This document shows, in pieces, positions 17,565 through 25,837 of a stretch of DNA of 64,000 nucleotides. The translations under genes and the position numbers were made by a program. This DNA comes from an uncultured Bacilli bacterium (GTDB lineage: Bacteria; Bacillota_I; Bacilli_A; RF39; UBA660). The notes below the pieces were generated by a model, which saw nothing but the letters and a program-made list of their open reading frames with translations, was not told the DNA's origin and ran no database searches. The DNA is taken from positions 62,001-126,000 of the forward strand of contig CAKOPC010000001.1 in assembly GCA_934098705.1 (NCBI GenBank), in the 5' to 3' direction. Position 1 is the stretch's first letter; each line of letters opens with the position of its first letter.

Positions 17565-19271
17565 ATGATAAAGATATTGGAACCTAAAAAAAATAATAAT
17601 AATTATATCCAAGATAATAAAGTTATAGATAATATAAAAACTTTAATACTGGATAATATATATGATAATAATATTAAATTTCAAAGCGTTAACTTTTCCT
17701 TTTGTAAAATATTATATGCACTTTTAACAAGATATATAAAGTATGATAAAGAAAAAATAATAACATCACTTCCAATTACTCCTCTTATTAATAGTACACT
17801 ATATATGTGTTCTAAAATAACAGTGGAAGATTTAAAAAATAACAACCAATCATTTTATACATATAACCAAGATGATGGCTTTTCTTTATCTATAGGAGAC
17901 GCAGTAGGAAAAAGTATAATAAATAGTAAATATGAAAATGTAAAAAGAAAAAATATATACTTTAGTAATACGTACTACTTATGTGATGATAAAATACTTA
18001 ATGAAGGTAAAAACTATACCTGTATAAAATTAGCAGGAGAATATAAACTTAATAGATTAATAACTGTATGCCTTATAAATAACGAAAAATATACCGAAAA
18101 ACTTCATGAAACCTTTAAAATAAATTCCTGGAATGTATATAAAATAAATGAAGATAGTGATTTTAATACTATATTTGATACCTTAAAAAAAGCAACTAGT
18201 AGTAAAACAAAACCAGTATGTATACTTATAAAAAAACAAAATGAAAAATCTATTAAAGATAATTCAATGTTAAATTTAAAAACAGTTACAAATTATAAGA
18301 AAAAGTTTGGTATAAGAGATATTTTATATACAGTTTATGAAGATAATACAAGTTATTGTAAAATATTAGATGAAGTATTAATAAAAGAACAGAATAAAAT
18401 AAAAATAATATATAAAGAAACAAATGAAAATAATGAAACTAATATTCTATTAAATGGTATAGATGATGAAGAGTTTAAAATTAATAAATTAATATCTATA
18501 GAAGATGTTAAATATAACTATAATTTAAGTGATTATAAAGATATAGTAGGAGGAATACAAAGCGGTATATATAACTTAGGATTTAAAGTTATAAGTATAA
18601 CTAAACTTAAAGATTCAAATTATTTATTACCAAATATTATTAAATCTACTTTAAATAATGAACATATTTTATATATAATAGAAGAAGGATATGATGATTT
18701 AGATAAAAACTATATATCAATTAATTATTTAAGAAGTATTCCAGATCTTTCATTTTATAGACCATGTTCTAATAATGAATTTTTAGGGGCATATAAAAGT
18801 TTTTTAAAGAACAATAATACATCTGTTATTGTAATACCAGACTTTTATGATAAACAAATAAAAAATACTAAAATAGATGAAGTAGATAATGGAGCTTATT
18901 ATCTAACAAATGAAAAAGGAAGTGCTGGTATACTTATATCAAGTGGAGTTGACGTAAGTATAGCACTTGATGTATATAAAAAACTTAAAAGTATAGGTAT
19001 TATAATAAATGTAGTATCAATGCCATCAACTTATAGATTTATGATACAAGATAATAAATATAAAGATAAAATCTTAAAAAATAAAGCCAAAGCAGTAGTT
19101 GAATCATCACTATCACTATACTGGTATAGTTTTGGTTTAAATGATAAACAAATATGCTGTATAAAAAGAATAGATAAAGAAAGTTTAAATATAAGAAAAA
19201 CATGTAAATTAACAGTAGATGATGTATATAATAAAGTAAAAAAAATTTATACAAAAAGTAGTAAGGAGTAG
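17565..19271 (+). CDS. Degenerate transketolase-like protein
   Basis: A 568-residue protein, about 90 residues shorter than transketolase. The C-terminal half aligns by eye to transketolase: LRSIPDLSFYRPCSNNEF, a segment equivalent to the pyrimidine domain end, then ILISSGVDVSIALDVYKKL, VVSMPSTYRF and a C-terminal domain with AVVESSLSLYWY. The N-terminal half keeps the order of segments (LAGEYKLNRLITVCLINN for the usual AGH-LGLGKLI-DDN) but has lost the GDG...N thiamine diphosphate/metal motif, the catalytic histidines and the conserved cofactor glutamate region. It is therefore probably not a working transketolase. It has a good promoter and an intact frame, so it is likely expressed. The gene at 19277 follows by 5 bases. 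Confidence 0.72.
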   Translation: MIKILEPKKNNNNYIQDNKVIDNIKTLILDNIYDNNIKFQSVNFSFCKILYALLTRYIKYDKEKIITSLPITPLINSTLYMCSKITVEDLKNNNQSFYTYNQDDGFSLSIGDAVGKSIINSKYENVKRKNIYFSNTYYLCDDKILNEGKNYTCIKLAGEYKLNRLITVCLINNEKYTEKLHETFKINSWNVYKINEDSDFNTIFDTLKKATSSKTKPVCILIKKQNEKSIKDNSMLNLKTVTNYKKKFGIRDILYTVYEDNTSYCKILDEVLIKEQNKIKIIYKETNENNETNILLNGIDDEEFKINKLISIEDVKYNYNLSDYKDIVGGIQSGIYNLGFKVISITKLKDSNYLLPNIIKSTLNNEHILYIIEEGYDDLDKNYISINYLRSIPDLSFYRPCSNNEFLGAYKSFLKNNNTSVIVIPDFYDKQIKNTKIDEVDNGAYYLTNEKGSAGILISSGVDVSIALDVYKKLKSIGIIINVVSMPSTYRFMIQDNKYKDKILKNKAKAVVESSLSLYWYSFGLNDKQICCIKRIDKESLNIRKTCKLTVDDVYNKVKKIYTKSSKE

Positions 19272-19276
19272 TATTT

Positions 19277-19765
19277 ATGAAAAAAGAAGAAGTAAAAACA
19301 TATAGTGTTATATGTAAAGAAAAAGAAGATAGTGATAATATAAACCTTTATAAAACATTTAATGGATGCGGAAGTGAAGTAAAAATCACTTTAAATGATA
19401 TTATACCAGGAAGAGAATATGGATATTTTGATGAAGAAAACTTGGAATTTTATTTTAGATGTCCTATATGTAAAAAAGTATCTAAAATAGATAGCGATAT
19501 TTTAACAAAAGAAGAAAAAGAATATTTAATGAGAAAATATTCTAAAGTGGCAGATTATTATAAACAAATATGGGAACTATCTTTTGAAATTAGTAAATAT
19601 GAAGAAGAAATAGGAAATAAAATAGACTGCTTATATGAAAAAATATACGATACTATAAATAAAAGATGTGATTGTAATACTTTATATGATGGTTGGGAAA
19701 GTAATAGTAAAGTATTAGAGGAAGAAGAAAGATTAATAAATATAAGAAAAAGAATAAAAAAATAA
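19277..19765 (+). CDS. Hypothetical protein with cysteine pairs
   Basis: A 162-residue charged protein, unrecognised. It has FNGCGSEV, FRCPICKK and RCDC cysteine clusters in a zinc-ribbon-like arrangement (about residues 31, 62-65 and 132-134), and a helical, Glu/Lys-rich second half. There is no signal peptide. AAGGAG precedes the ATG, and the 5-base gap to the transketolase-like gene implies one transcript. Confidence 0.6.
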   Translation: MKKEEVKTYSVICKEKEDSDNINLYKTFNGCGSEVKITLNDIIPGREYGYFDEENLEFYFRCPICKKVSKIDSDILTKEEKEYLMRKYSKVADYYKQIWELSFEISKYEEEIGNKIDCLYEKIYDTINKRCDCNTLYDGWESNSKVLEEEERLINIRKRIKK

Positions 19766-19784
19766 TAATTTTTGCGTAAAATGT

Positions 19785-19813
19785 TTGACTAAAAGTTATA
19801 TTTATGTTAGAAT
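19785..19813 (+). promoter_or_regulatory. Promoter of the rplU-prp-rpmA operon
   Basis: TTGACT (19785-19790), 17-base spacer, TAGAAT (19808-19813), upstream of the L21 leader. Confidence 0.8.
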
Positions 19814-19815
19814 CT

Positions 19816-19920
19816 TATATGTTTAGGGCCTCTTAGCTTTAAACCACATTGAAAAGGTTAAAAGTTATAAAAAAGTTATACACCTTAAAAGTGAGTCTTA
19901 GGTATCAAAAAAAGGAGGAA
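19816..19920 (+). promoter_or_regulatory. Ribosomal protein L21 leader
   Basis: The 5' UTR of rplU contains the blocks GGGCCTCTTAGCTTTAAACC and GTGAGTCTTAGGTATC, which are the conserved parts of the L21 leader motif of Firmicutes (Rfam L21_leader). It is thought to mediate autoregulation of the operon by a ribosomal protein. AAAGGAGG for rplU follows directly. Confidence 0.8.
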
Positions 19921-19927
19921 AAGTAAA

Positions 19928-20230
19928 ATGAAAGCAATTATAGAAACTGGTGGCAAACAATATTATGTTACTGAAAAAGACGTTATTTACGTTGAAAAAT
20001 TAGATAAAGATGTAAATGATGAAGTAGTATTTGACAAAGTTTTAATGATTGATGGCGAAGTTGGTAATCCAACACTTGCTGGAGCTAAAGTTACTGCTAA
20101 AGTTTTAAAACAAGGTAAAAATAAGAAAATTCGTATTTTTAAATATGTTTGTAAAGAAAAAAGTAGTAAAAGAAGACAAGGACACCGTCAACCATATACA
20201 AAACTTGAAATTACTAAAATTGCAAGGTAA
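19928..20230 (+). CDS. rplU: 50S ribosomal protein L21
   Basis: A 100-residue ribosomal protein with the family start [14 protein letters not shown], the middle [18 protein letters not shown] and the basic C-terminal [18 protein letters not shown]. It is the first gene of the L21-Prp-L27 operon and is preceded by a strong AAAGGAGG and the L21 leader. Confidence 0.98.
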   Translation: MKAIIETGGKQYYVTEKDVIYVEKLDKDVNDEVVFDKVLMIDGEVGNPTLAGAKVTAKVLKQGKNKKIRIFKYVCKEKSSKRRQGHRQPYTKLEITKIAR

Positions 20231-20235
20231 TTTAT

Positions 20236-20538
20236 ATGATTAAAGTAAAGGTTGAAGAAAATAATAATTATATTTCTAAAGTTACTATAAAAGGACATGC
20301 AAACTATGATGAGTTGGGGAAAGACATAGTATGTGCTGCCGTAAGTAGTATTGTAATAACAACCGTTAATGCAATAGAAAAACTTGATAAAACTTTTATT
20401 AATCATAACTTATCGAAAGATGTATTAACTATTAATATAGTTAAAAATAGTGATGTTGTAAGTTGTTTAATAAATAATATGATAGATTTATTAAAAGAAC
20501 TAGAAAGCTATTACCCCAAAAATATAAAAATACTATAG
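20236..20538 (+). CDS. prp: Ribosomal-processing cysteine protease Prp
   Basis: A cysteine protease of 100 residues that removes the N-terminal extension of L27. The catalytic histidine is in IKGHANYDE (about residue 20) and the cysteine in DIVCAAVSS (about 33), in the order and spacing of the YsxB/Prp family. It lies between L21 and L27, as in other Firmicutes, next to its substrate. Confidence 0.93.
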   Translation: MIKVKVEENNNYISKVTIKGHANYDELGKDIVCAAVSSIVITTVNAIEKLDKTFINHNLSKDVLTINIVKNSDVVSCLINNMIDLLKELESYYPKNIKIL

Positions 20539-20550
20539 GAGGAATTTATT

Positions 20551-20823
20551 ATGATATTAAATATCCAAATGTTTGCCCATAAAAAAGGTGGTGGATCTTC
20601 AACAAATGGTAGAGATTCAGCAGGTAGAAGACTTGGTGCAAAATTAGCAGACGGACAATTTGCTAAAGCAGGAGCAATTATATATCGTCAAAGAGGAACA
20701 AAAATTTATCCAGGTTGTAACGTTGGTAAAGGTAGCGATGATACTTTATATGCTAAAGTTGCAGGAACTGTTAAATTTGAAAAGAATAAAGATAAAACAC
20801 AAGCATGTGTTTATGAAAAGTAA
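20551..20823 (+). CDS. rpmA: 50S ribosomal protein L27 with cleavable N-terminus
   Basis: A 90-residue L27. The mature part starts AHKKGGGSS and keeps the [12 protein letters not shown] core that reaches the peptidyl-transferase centre. The first eight or nine residues (MILNIQMF) form the Prp-cleaved extension, matching the L-x-(L/I)-Q-x-F pattern known from Staphylococcus and Bacillus; cleavage is expected between Phe and Ala. AGGAGG precedes the ATG. Confidence 0.97.
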   Translation: MILNIQMFAHKKGGGSSTNGRDSAGRRLGAKLADGQFAKAGAIIYRQRGTKIYPGCNVGKGSDDTLYAKVAGTVKFEKNKDKTQACVYEK

Positions 20824-20848
20824 GAATAATAACTATTCTTATTTTTTT
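20822..20848 (+). terminator. Terminator of the rplU operon
   Basis: AAGAATA / TATTCTT stem with T-run. Confidence 0.8.
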
Positions 20849-20877
20849 GGTAATTTTTAGTAATAACGTAAGACTAC

Positions 20878-20906
20878 TTGAAATATATTATAAAATATAC
20901 TAAAAT
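20878..20906 (+). promoter_or_regulatory. Promoter of the 3D-domain gene
   Basis: TTGAAA (20878-20883), 17-base spacer, TAAAAT (20901-20906). The ATG comes only 8 bases after the -10 box and there is no Shine-Dalgarno, so the transcript may be leaderless or nearly so. Confidence 0.65.
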
Positions 20907-20914
20907 ATAGAGCC

Positions 20915-21418
20915 ATGAAAAAGAGATTATTATTTATAAGTATTAACTTAATATTTATTTTAAATTTAATTATATATCTATTATTAGATAACAAAAACTA
21001 TCAAGATTATAAATATATTTACCATGACTTTGAAGTACCTGTATTTACTGAGAAAGAAATAATAAAAGAAGAAGTACAAGATGTATTTTATGGAACAATT
21101 ACCGCTTATGGACCAGATTGTTATGGATGTATAGGAATAACAGCATCAGGTTATGATGTAACAAATAACATTTACTATGAAGATGATACGTATGGTACTT
21201 TAAGAATAGTTGCAGCAGATGCATCTATTCCCTTTGGAACAGTTATAAAAATAACAAATGACACCATAAATATAAAAGCTATTGTACTTGATAGAGGTAG
21301 TGCTATAGGGTTTCAAACATTATCACAAATGGATTTATTATATGAAAGTGAATATAAAGCATCATTTTTTGGTAGACAACATAACACAATGTTTGAAGTG
21401 CTAAGATATGGATATTAA
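20915..21418 (+). CDS. Membrane-anchored 3D-domain protein
   Basis: A 167-residue protein with one N-terminal signal anchor (about 4-23) and a C-terminal 3D domain (about 65-165): TAYGPDCYGCIGITASGYD, RIVAADASIPFGTVIKI, and IVLDRGSAI. Three conserved aspartates give the domain its name. It has the double-psi beta-barrel of MltA/resuscitation-promoting-factor-like proteins (YabE, YocH, YuiC) that act on peptidoglycan. A role in wall turnover or germination is likely but not proven. Upstream is a leaderless-type promoter. Confidence 0.85.
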   Translation: MKKRLLFISINLIFILNLIIYLLLDNKNYQDYKYIYHDFEVPVFTEKEIIKEEVQDVFYGTITAYGPDCYGCIGITASGYDVTNNIYYEDDTYGTLRIVAADASIPFGTVIKITNDTINIKAIVLDRGSAIGFQTLSQMDLLYESEYKASFFGRQHNTMFEVLRYGY

Positions 21419-21433
21419 TTAAATTTTTTATGT

Positions 21434-21497
21434 AAAACTACTTGTAATAAGGTAGTTTTTTACTACAATAAATATGTAAAAATAAGGAAAGAAGGAT
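21434..21497 (+). promoter_or_regulatory. Orphaned copy of the display-gene promoter/leader
   Basis: Stem AAAACTAC / GTAGTTTTT, with TTGTAA (21442-21447) in its loop and TACAAT (21464-21469) 16 bases later, then a leader ending GGAAAGAAGGAT. It is nearly identical to the sequence before the gene at 49052 and shares its downstream part with that before 42096, but here the reading frame has been replaced after 21497. Confidence 0.8.
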
Positions 21498-21671
21498 TGC
21501 ATTAGTCAAGTAAAAGCAGTCATAACAATGAGGTTTTTTATTGTAAGCAGTAATCCATTTTTCTAATGTTTTAATTGGAATATCATATTCCTTAGCAGTT
21601 GAAAAAGTTAAATAATGATTAATACAAATATTTTCACAAATTTTCTTTTTAAGTTCACGAATATATAGCAT
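21498..21671 (-). mobile_element. Remnant of a helix-turn-helix (transposase-like) ORF
   Basis: The minus-strand frame starts at 21671 behind a strong AAGGAGG and reads YIRELKKKICENICINHYL, then STAKEYDIPIKTLEKWITAY. This looks like the helix-turn-helix of small transposase-associated proteins. The frame continues to 21438 only because it reads into the antisense of the leader copy, so the original 3' end is lost. A 13-base palindrome ACAACTAAGTTGT (21699-21711) lies upstream. It sits between the orphaned leader and the broken display gene and probably marks the insertion that destroyed it. Confidence 0.5.
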
Positions 21672-21739
21672 ATTTAATTCCTCCTTATTGTCTATATAAC
21701 AACTAAGTTGTCTACTTTAGCTTATTACTACATATTGTA

Positions 21740-21998
21740 AAAGAAAAGCTTACCCTTACTAATTCATACGATGGTGCTGGAGATAAATCAGGTTTATATA
21801 TGTCAACAGATACCAATAGTGGAAATCCAACATATTATTTTAGAGGTAACAATTACTTGGGAGATTATCAAAGATGGTGCTATAGCAAGTTTATCGATTG
21901 ATTATAAAAATGCTATGGTTCTTTCCGTTATTTTCCTAAAAGCAGATGTGATAGTGGCAGACACAGCAACAGCCAATGACCCTTACGATGTTTCATGA
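21740..21998 (+). pseudogene. Decayed copy of the display-domain gene
   Basis: Frame pieces read GAGDKSGLYMSTDTNSG, then TYYFRGNN, then a frame change near 21850 and an in-frame stop, then VIFLKADVIVADTATANDPY and a TGA. These are the start and end of the shared display domain; the 200 or so residues between YYFRGN and the VISLKAD motif are missing, as is the whole 5' part. With the orphan leader at 21434 this shows a third locus that once matched those at 42096 and 49052. The track-like longer frame through here is an artefact of the frameshift. Confidence 0.8.
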
Positions 21999-22057
21999 TT
22001 TATTTTTAAAAAAATTAAAATCTATGGTTAAAACTTGGCTCTTTTTTTAATTTTTAT

Positions 22058-22085
22058 TTGAAATAGCAAATATTTTTGTTATAAT
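22058..22085 (+). promoter_or_regulatory. Promoter of parC
   Basis: TTGAAA (22058-22063), 16-base spacer, TATAAT (22080-22085). It places the transcript start at about 22091-22093, which bears on the choice of the parC start codon. Confidence 0.7.
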
Positions 22086-22102
22086 TAATTATGGTGATAG
22101 AT

Positions 22103-24658
22103 GTGAGAACAAAAAAAAGTAATACAGAAGAGATATTAGAAAAAATATACAACTATTCTTTAGAATATATAATGGGGGAAAGATTTGGTAGATACTCAAA
22201 ATATATTATTCAAGATAGAGCAATACCAGATGTAAGAGATGGTTTAAAGCCGGTTCAAAGAAGAATCCTTTATGCAATGTATATAGGTCATAATACTTAT
22301 GATAAAGCATATAGAAAAAGTGCTAAGACAGTTGGAGATGTAATAGGTAGTTTCCATCCTCATGGTGATACATCAATATATGATGCTATGGTAAGATTAT
22401 CTCAAAGTTGGAAGATTAAGAATCCTTTAATTGATATGCATGGTAATAATGGTTCGATAGATGGTGATAGTCCTGCAGCATACCGTTATACTGAAGCAAG
22501 ATTATCTAAAATATCTAGTGAAATGTTAAAAGATATTGAAAAAAGAACTGTTTCATTTGCCCCAAACTTTGATGATACTATAATGGAACCAACAGTATTA
22601 CCTGCTAAATTTCCTAATCTTTTAGTAAATGGTACAACAGGTATAAGTGCAGGTTATGCAACAAATATTCCACCACATAATTTGGGTGAAATTATTGATG
22701 CAACAATTATGTTAATTGATAAGCCATCATCTACTCTTGAAGATGTAATGCAAGTTGTTTTAGGGCCTGATTTCCCAACTGGTGGTGTTGTTTACGATAA
22801 AAAAGGAATTTATGATGCTTTTAAAACTGGTAAGGGAAGAGTATATGTAAGAGGAAAAGTATCATTTGATGATGAAAAAGGTAAAAATAATATTGTTATA
22901 ACAGAGATTCCGTATGATGTTTTAAAGGTAAACATTGTAAAGAAAATGGATGAAATAAGACTTGAAAGAAAGATAGATGGTATAGTTGAAGTAAGAGATG
23001 AATCAGACAAAGATGGTTTAAGAATAGTTATAGAGCTTAAAAAAGATGCTAATAGGGATTTAATATTAAATTACTTTTATAAAAATACTGATCTTCAAAC
23101 AACATATAACTATAATATGATAGCAATAGTTAATCGTAGACCTAAGCTTTTAGGAATAATTGATATATTAAATAGTTATATAAATCATTTAAAAGAAGTC
23201 ATTATAAATCGTACTAATTTTGATCTTGAGCATGCTAAATTAAGATATCATATTGTTGATGGCTTAATAAAGGCTATATCTATACTTGACAGTGTAATAC
23301 GTGTTATAAGAGCTTCTAAAAATAAACAAGATGCTAAAGAGAACTTAGTTAAAGAATTTGATTTTACTATAGAACAAGCAGAAGCAATAGTTACCTTACA
23401 ACTTTATAGATTAACTAATACTGATATAAAAACACTTGAAGAAGAAAAGGCTGATTTACAACTTAAGATAGAGGCATTTACTAAAATATTAAGTGATGAA
23501 AAAGCTTTAAAATATATAATGAAAAAAGAATTAAAAGCAGTAAAAGATGAATATAATGTACCTCGTTTAACAAGTATTTGTGATACTTTTGAAGAAATAA
23601 AAATAGATACTAATGATATGATTATAAAAGAAGATGTAATAGTACTTATTACAAAGGATGGATATGTTAAAAGAACAAGTAAAAGAGGTTATTTATCAAA
23701 TAATGATGCTCCATTACTTAAGGATTTAGATTATATACTTGGTTTATATGAACTTAATACTAAAGATGTTGTCTTATTATTTACTAATAAGGGTAATTAT
23801 TTATATTTACCAGTTCATGAAATACCTGATATAAAATGGAAGGTACTTGGTAAACATATAAGTAATATTATAAAGATAGATGAAAATGAACAAATAATAG
23901 GAGCTATACCTGTTAGTGATTTTGATAAAAATAAAAATGTTGTTCTTGCTTCTTTAAATGGTATGATAAAGAAAACACCTCTTAATTTGTTTAAAGTATC
24001 AAGATATACAAAACCAATATCATGTATGAAGTTAAAAGATAAAGATGAAGTTATTTTTGTAGGTCTTGATGACTTTAACGATATAAATTTAACAACTAAT
24101 AATTCTTATAATCTTTGGTTTAATTTAGAAGAAGTACCTGATAGTGGTATTAAGTCAAGTGGTGTTAAAGCAGTAGCACTTAAAAAAGATTATGTTGTAT
24201 CTTATAATATCTTTAATAAAGAAGAAAATTCTTATTTAACTGTATTTACTGATAAAGAAACTTGTAAAAGAATAAAATTAACAGATCTTGAAAATTCTCA
24301 AAGAGCAAGAAGAGGTACTTTAGTTATTAGGGATGTTAAGACAAATCCTCATAAAACTATTAAGGCACTTATAAGTAATGCAAACACAAGTTTTGGTATT
24401 AAAACAAATGAGGAAATTACATATGTAAAAAATACTGATTTTCCAATACTTGATAGATTTAAAACAGGTATGAAATATATAAATAGTAAAGTACTTGATG
24501 TTTTCTATGAAGAAAAAATAAAATTAAAAGATAAAATGCCTGATGAAAAGACAGAAGATACAAAGGACACCTTAGAAAAAGAAGAAGTAAAAAACGTACA
24601 AATATCTTTATCCCTTATTGATGAAAAATTAAAAGATATAGATAATATTATAAAATAG
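22103..24658 (+). CDS. parC: DNA topoisomerase IV subunit A
   Basis: ParC is the DNA-cleaving subunit that decatenates sister chromosomes. The 851-residue protein has the winged-helix breakage domain with the catalytic tyrosine in AAYRYTEA (about residue 129), the quinolone-region [17 protein letters not shown] with Ser and Asp at the usual sensitive positions, a coiled coil and a C-terminal pinwheel domain. The start is GTG 22103 with GGTGAT 4 bases ahead; an in-frame ATG at 22091 coincides with the predicted transcription start and has no ribosome binding site. parE is not adjacent. Confidence 0.93.
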   Translation: MRTKKSNTEEILEKIYNYSLEYIMGERFGRYSKYIIQDRAIPDVRDGLKPVQRRILYAMYIGHNTYDKAYRKSAKTVGDVIGSFHPHGDTSIYDAMVRLSQSWKIKNPLIDMHGNNGSIDGDSPAAYRYTEARLSKISSEMLKDIEKRTVSFAPNFDDTIMEPTVLPAKFPNLLVNGTTGISAGYATNIPPHNLGEIIDATIMLIDKPSSTLEDVMQVVLGPDFPTGGVVYDKKGIYDAFKTGKGRVYVRGKVSFDDEKGKNNIVITEIPYDVLKVNIVKKMDEIRLERKIDGIVEVRDESDKDGLRIVIELKKDANRDLILNYFYKNTDLQTTYNYNMIAIVNRRPKLLGIIDILNSYINHLKEVIINRTNFDLEHAKLRYHIVDGLIKAISILDSVIRVIRASKNKQDAKENLVKEFDFTIEQAEAIVTLQLYRLTNTDIKTLEEEKADLQLKIEAFTKILSDEKALKYIMKKELKAVKDEYNVPRLTSICDTFEEIKIDTNDMIIKEDVIVLITKDGYVKRTSKRGYLSNNDAPLLKDLDYILGLYELNTKDVVLLFTNKGNYLYLPVHEIPDIKWKVLGKHISNIIKIDENEQIIGAIPVSDFDKNKNVVLASLNGMIKKTPLNLFKVSRYTKPISCMKLKDKDEVIFVGLDDFNDINLTTNNSYNLWFNLEEVPDSGIKSSGVKAVALKKDYVVSYNIFNKEENSYLTVFTDKETCKRIKLTDLENSQRARRGTLVIRDVKTNPHKTIKALISNANTSFGIKTNEEITYVKNTDFPILDRFKTGMKYINSKVLDVFYEEKIKLKDKMPDEKTEDTKDTLEKEEVKNVQISLSLIDEKLKDIDNIIK

Positions 24659-24662
24659 TTTT

Positions 24663-24704
24663 AATCACTTACTAAATTACATATATTTTAGTAGGTGATT
24701 TTTA
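24663..24704 (+). terminator. Hairpin overlapping the ylbD ribosome binding site
   Basis: A 14-bp stem with one T-G wobble (24663-24676 with 24687-24700) followed by TTT. It can end parC transcription, but its 3' arm contains the GGTGAT ribosome binding site of the next gene (24694-24699), so it could also shut translation of read-through transcripts. Confidence 0.75.
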
Positions 24705-25057
24705 TGGCTTTAGATAACTTTAAATTATTTGTTAGGAATAATCCATCTTTAATAAACTTTGTTAAGAGTAATGAAATGACATGGCAAGGTTTTTATGAAT
24801 TATTTGATCTTTATGGACCTAATAGTAATATATGGGATAAATATATAAAACAAGGTGTTACAGAAACAGGGGGAGCATTTAAGGATATATTTAATATGTT
24901 TAAAAATATTGATAAAGATGAACTTCAAAAGGGTATTACATCTCTTCAAAAAGGAATTGGTTATGTAAGTGATTTATTAGTTAAAAAAGATGATCCTAAA
25001 GATTTAGTTAGGAATACTTATGAACCAAGACCTATATATAAGCATTTGGATGATTAA
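24704..25057 (+). CDS. ylbD: YlbD-like putative spore coat protein
   Basis: A 117-residue soluble protein. FKLFVRNNPSLINFVKSNEM, TWQGFYELFDLYG and IWDKY match the YlbD_coat family (annotated as putative coat protein in Bacillus). The start at 24704 is chosen because GGTGAT precedes it by 4 bases; the GTG at 24695 in the same frame is part of that site. The next gene is YlbE-like, and the pair is conserved in Bacilli. Confidence 0.8.
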   Translation: MALDNFKLFVRNNPSLINFVKSNEMTWQGFYELFDLYGPNSNIWDKYIKQGVTETGGAFKDIFNMFKNIDKDELQKGITSLQKGIGYVSDLLVKKDDPKDLVRNTYEPRPIYKHLDD

Positions 25058-25278
25058 TGGATATTATACTTCAAAATAAGATAAGACAAGATTTAAATAA
25101 TTTAAGGTATTTAAGAGAAAAATCATATTGGTATAAATATTTAAATAGAAGTAGTGCTTACTATAAAGTATTTAATGATGAGATGAAAAAAAGTTATAAA
25201 ATAACAACTATTGATAAGATACAAAGAATAAGTAATGGAATAGATGAAGTATCTAAAATAATAGATATATTATCGTAA
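25057..25278 (+). CDS. ylbE: YlbE-like protein
   Basis: A 73-residue protein with LRYLREKSYWYKYLNR, then MKKSYKITTIDKIQRISNGI, as in the YlbE-like family, whose function is unknown. Its ATG overlaps the ylbD stop by one base, so the two are translationally coupled. Confidence 0.78.
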   Translation: MDIILQNKIRQDLNNLRYLREKSYWYKYLNRSSAYYKVFNDEMKKSYKITTIDKIQRISNGIDEVSKIIDILS

Positions 25279-25299
25279 GAATATGTCTATTATTTTTTT
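25257..25299 (+). terminator. Terminator of ylbD-ylbE
   Basis: AATAATAGATA / TATGTCTATTATT stem with one mismatch, then seven T. Confidence 0.75.
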
Positions 25300-25357
25300 G
25301 TTTATATAAAACTTAATTTTTTATTAATTTTTGTTGTTAGAAAGTCCTTATAAAATT

Positions 25358-25386
25358 TTGACTATTTTAGTAATTTTTGATAAACT
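25358..25386 (+). promoter_or_regulatory. Promoter of the pseudopilin gene
   Basis: TTGACT (25358-25363), 17-base spacer, TAAACT (25381-25386). Confidence 0.6.
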
Positions 25387-25405
25387 TATAACTAGGTGAT
25401 GATTT

Positions 25406-25819
25406 ATGAAAAAAAATAGAAAAGGGTTTACTTTGGTGGAATTACTTGCTGTTATAGTAATAATTAGTATATTAGTAGGACTTGTTGTTACATCAGTTTC
25501 AAGATATAAAAGTAAGGCAGAAGAAAAAGAAAAACAAACTTTAAGACAAAATATTATATCTATATTTAATAATTATAGAATTGAAATGTTAGAAGAAGGT
25601 AAAGTTATAAAACAGGGTGATAAATATTTTATATCTAATATGGATAGTGATGCTATTATAAATTATAATGGTAAAAAGTGTAAATTTGATGGTTCAAAGA
25701 TTTTTTATACTAAAAAGGAACCAAGTAATAAAGAGGTATACTGTATTTTATTTACTTGTAACGGAGAAATAATTATAGATGATAAAAATGATAAAGAATT
25801 AAAGGATTATTGCAAGTAG
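25406..25819 (+). CDS. Type IV pilin / pseudopilin-like protein
   Basis: A 137-residue protein with the prepilin leader RKGFTLVELLAVIVIISILV (cleavage after Gly, Glu at +5), one N-terminal hydrophobic helix and a small C-terminal domain with two cysteine pairs (KKC..., YCILFTC, DYC), probably disulfide-bonded outside the cell. AGGTGAT lies 5 bases before the ATG. It stands as a single gene before mutL, away from the platform and peptidase genes. It would be a major or minor pilin of the same system. Confidence 0.87.
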   Translation: MKKNRKGFTLVELLAVIVIISILVGLVVTSVSRYKSKAEEKEKQTLRQNIISIFNNYRIEMLEEGKVIKQGDKYFISNMDSDAIINYNGKKCKFDGSKIFYTKKEPSNKEVYCILFTCNGEIIIDDKNDKELKDYCK

Positions 25820-25837
25820 AAAAGAAGGTTTTTATTT

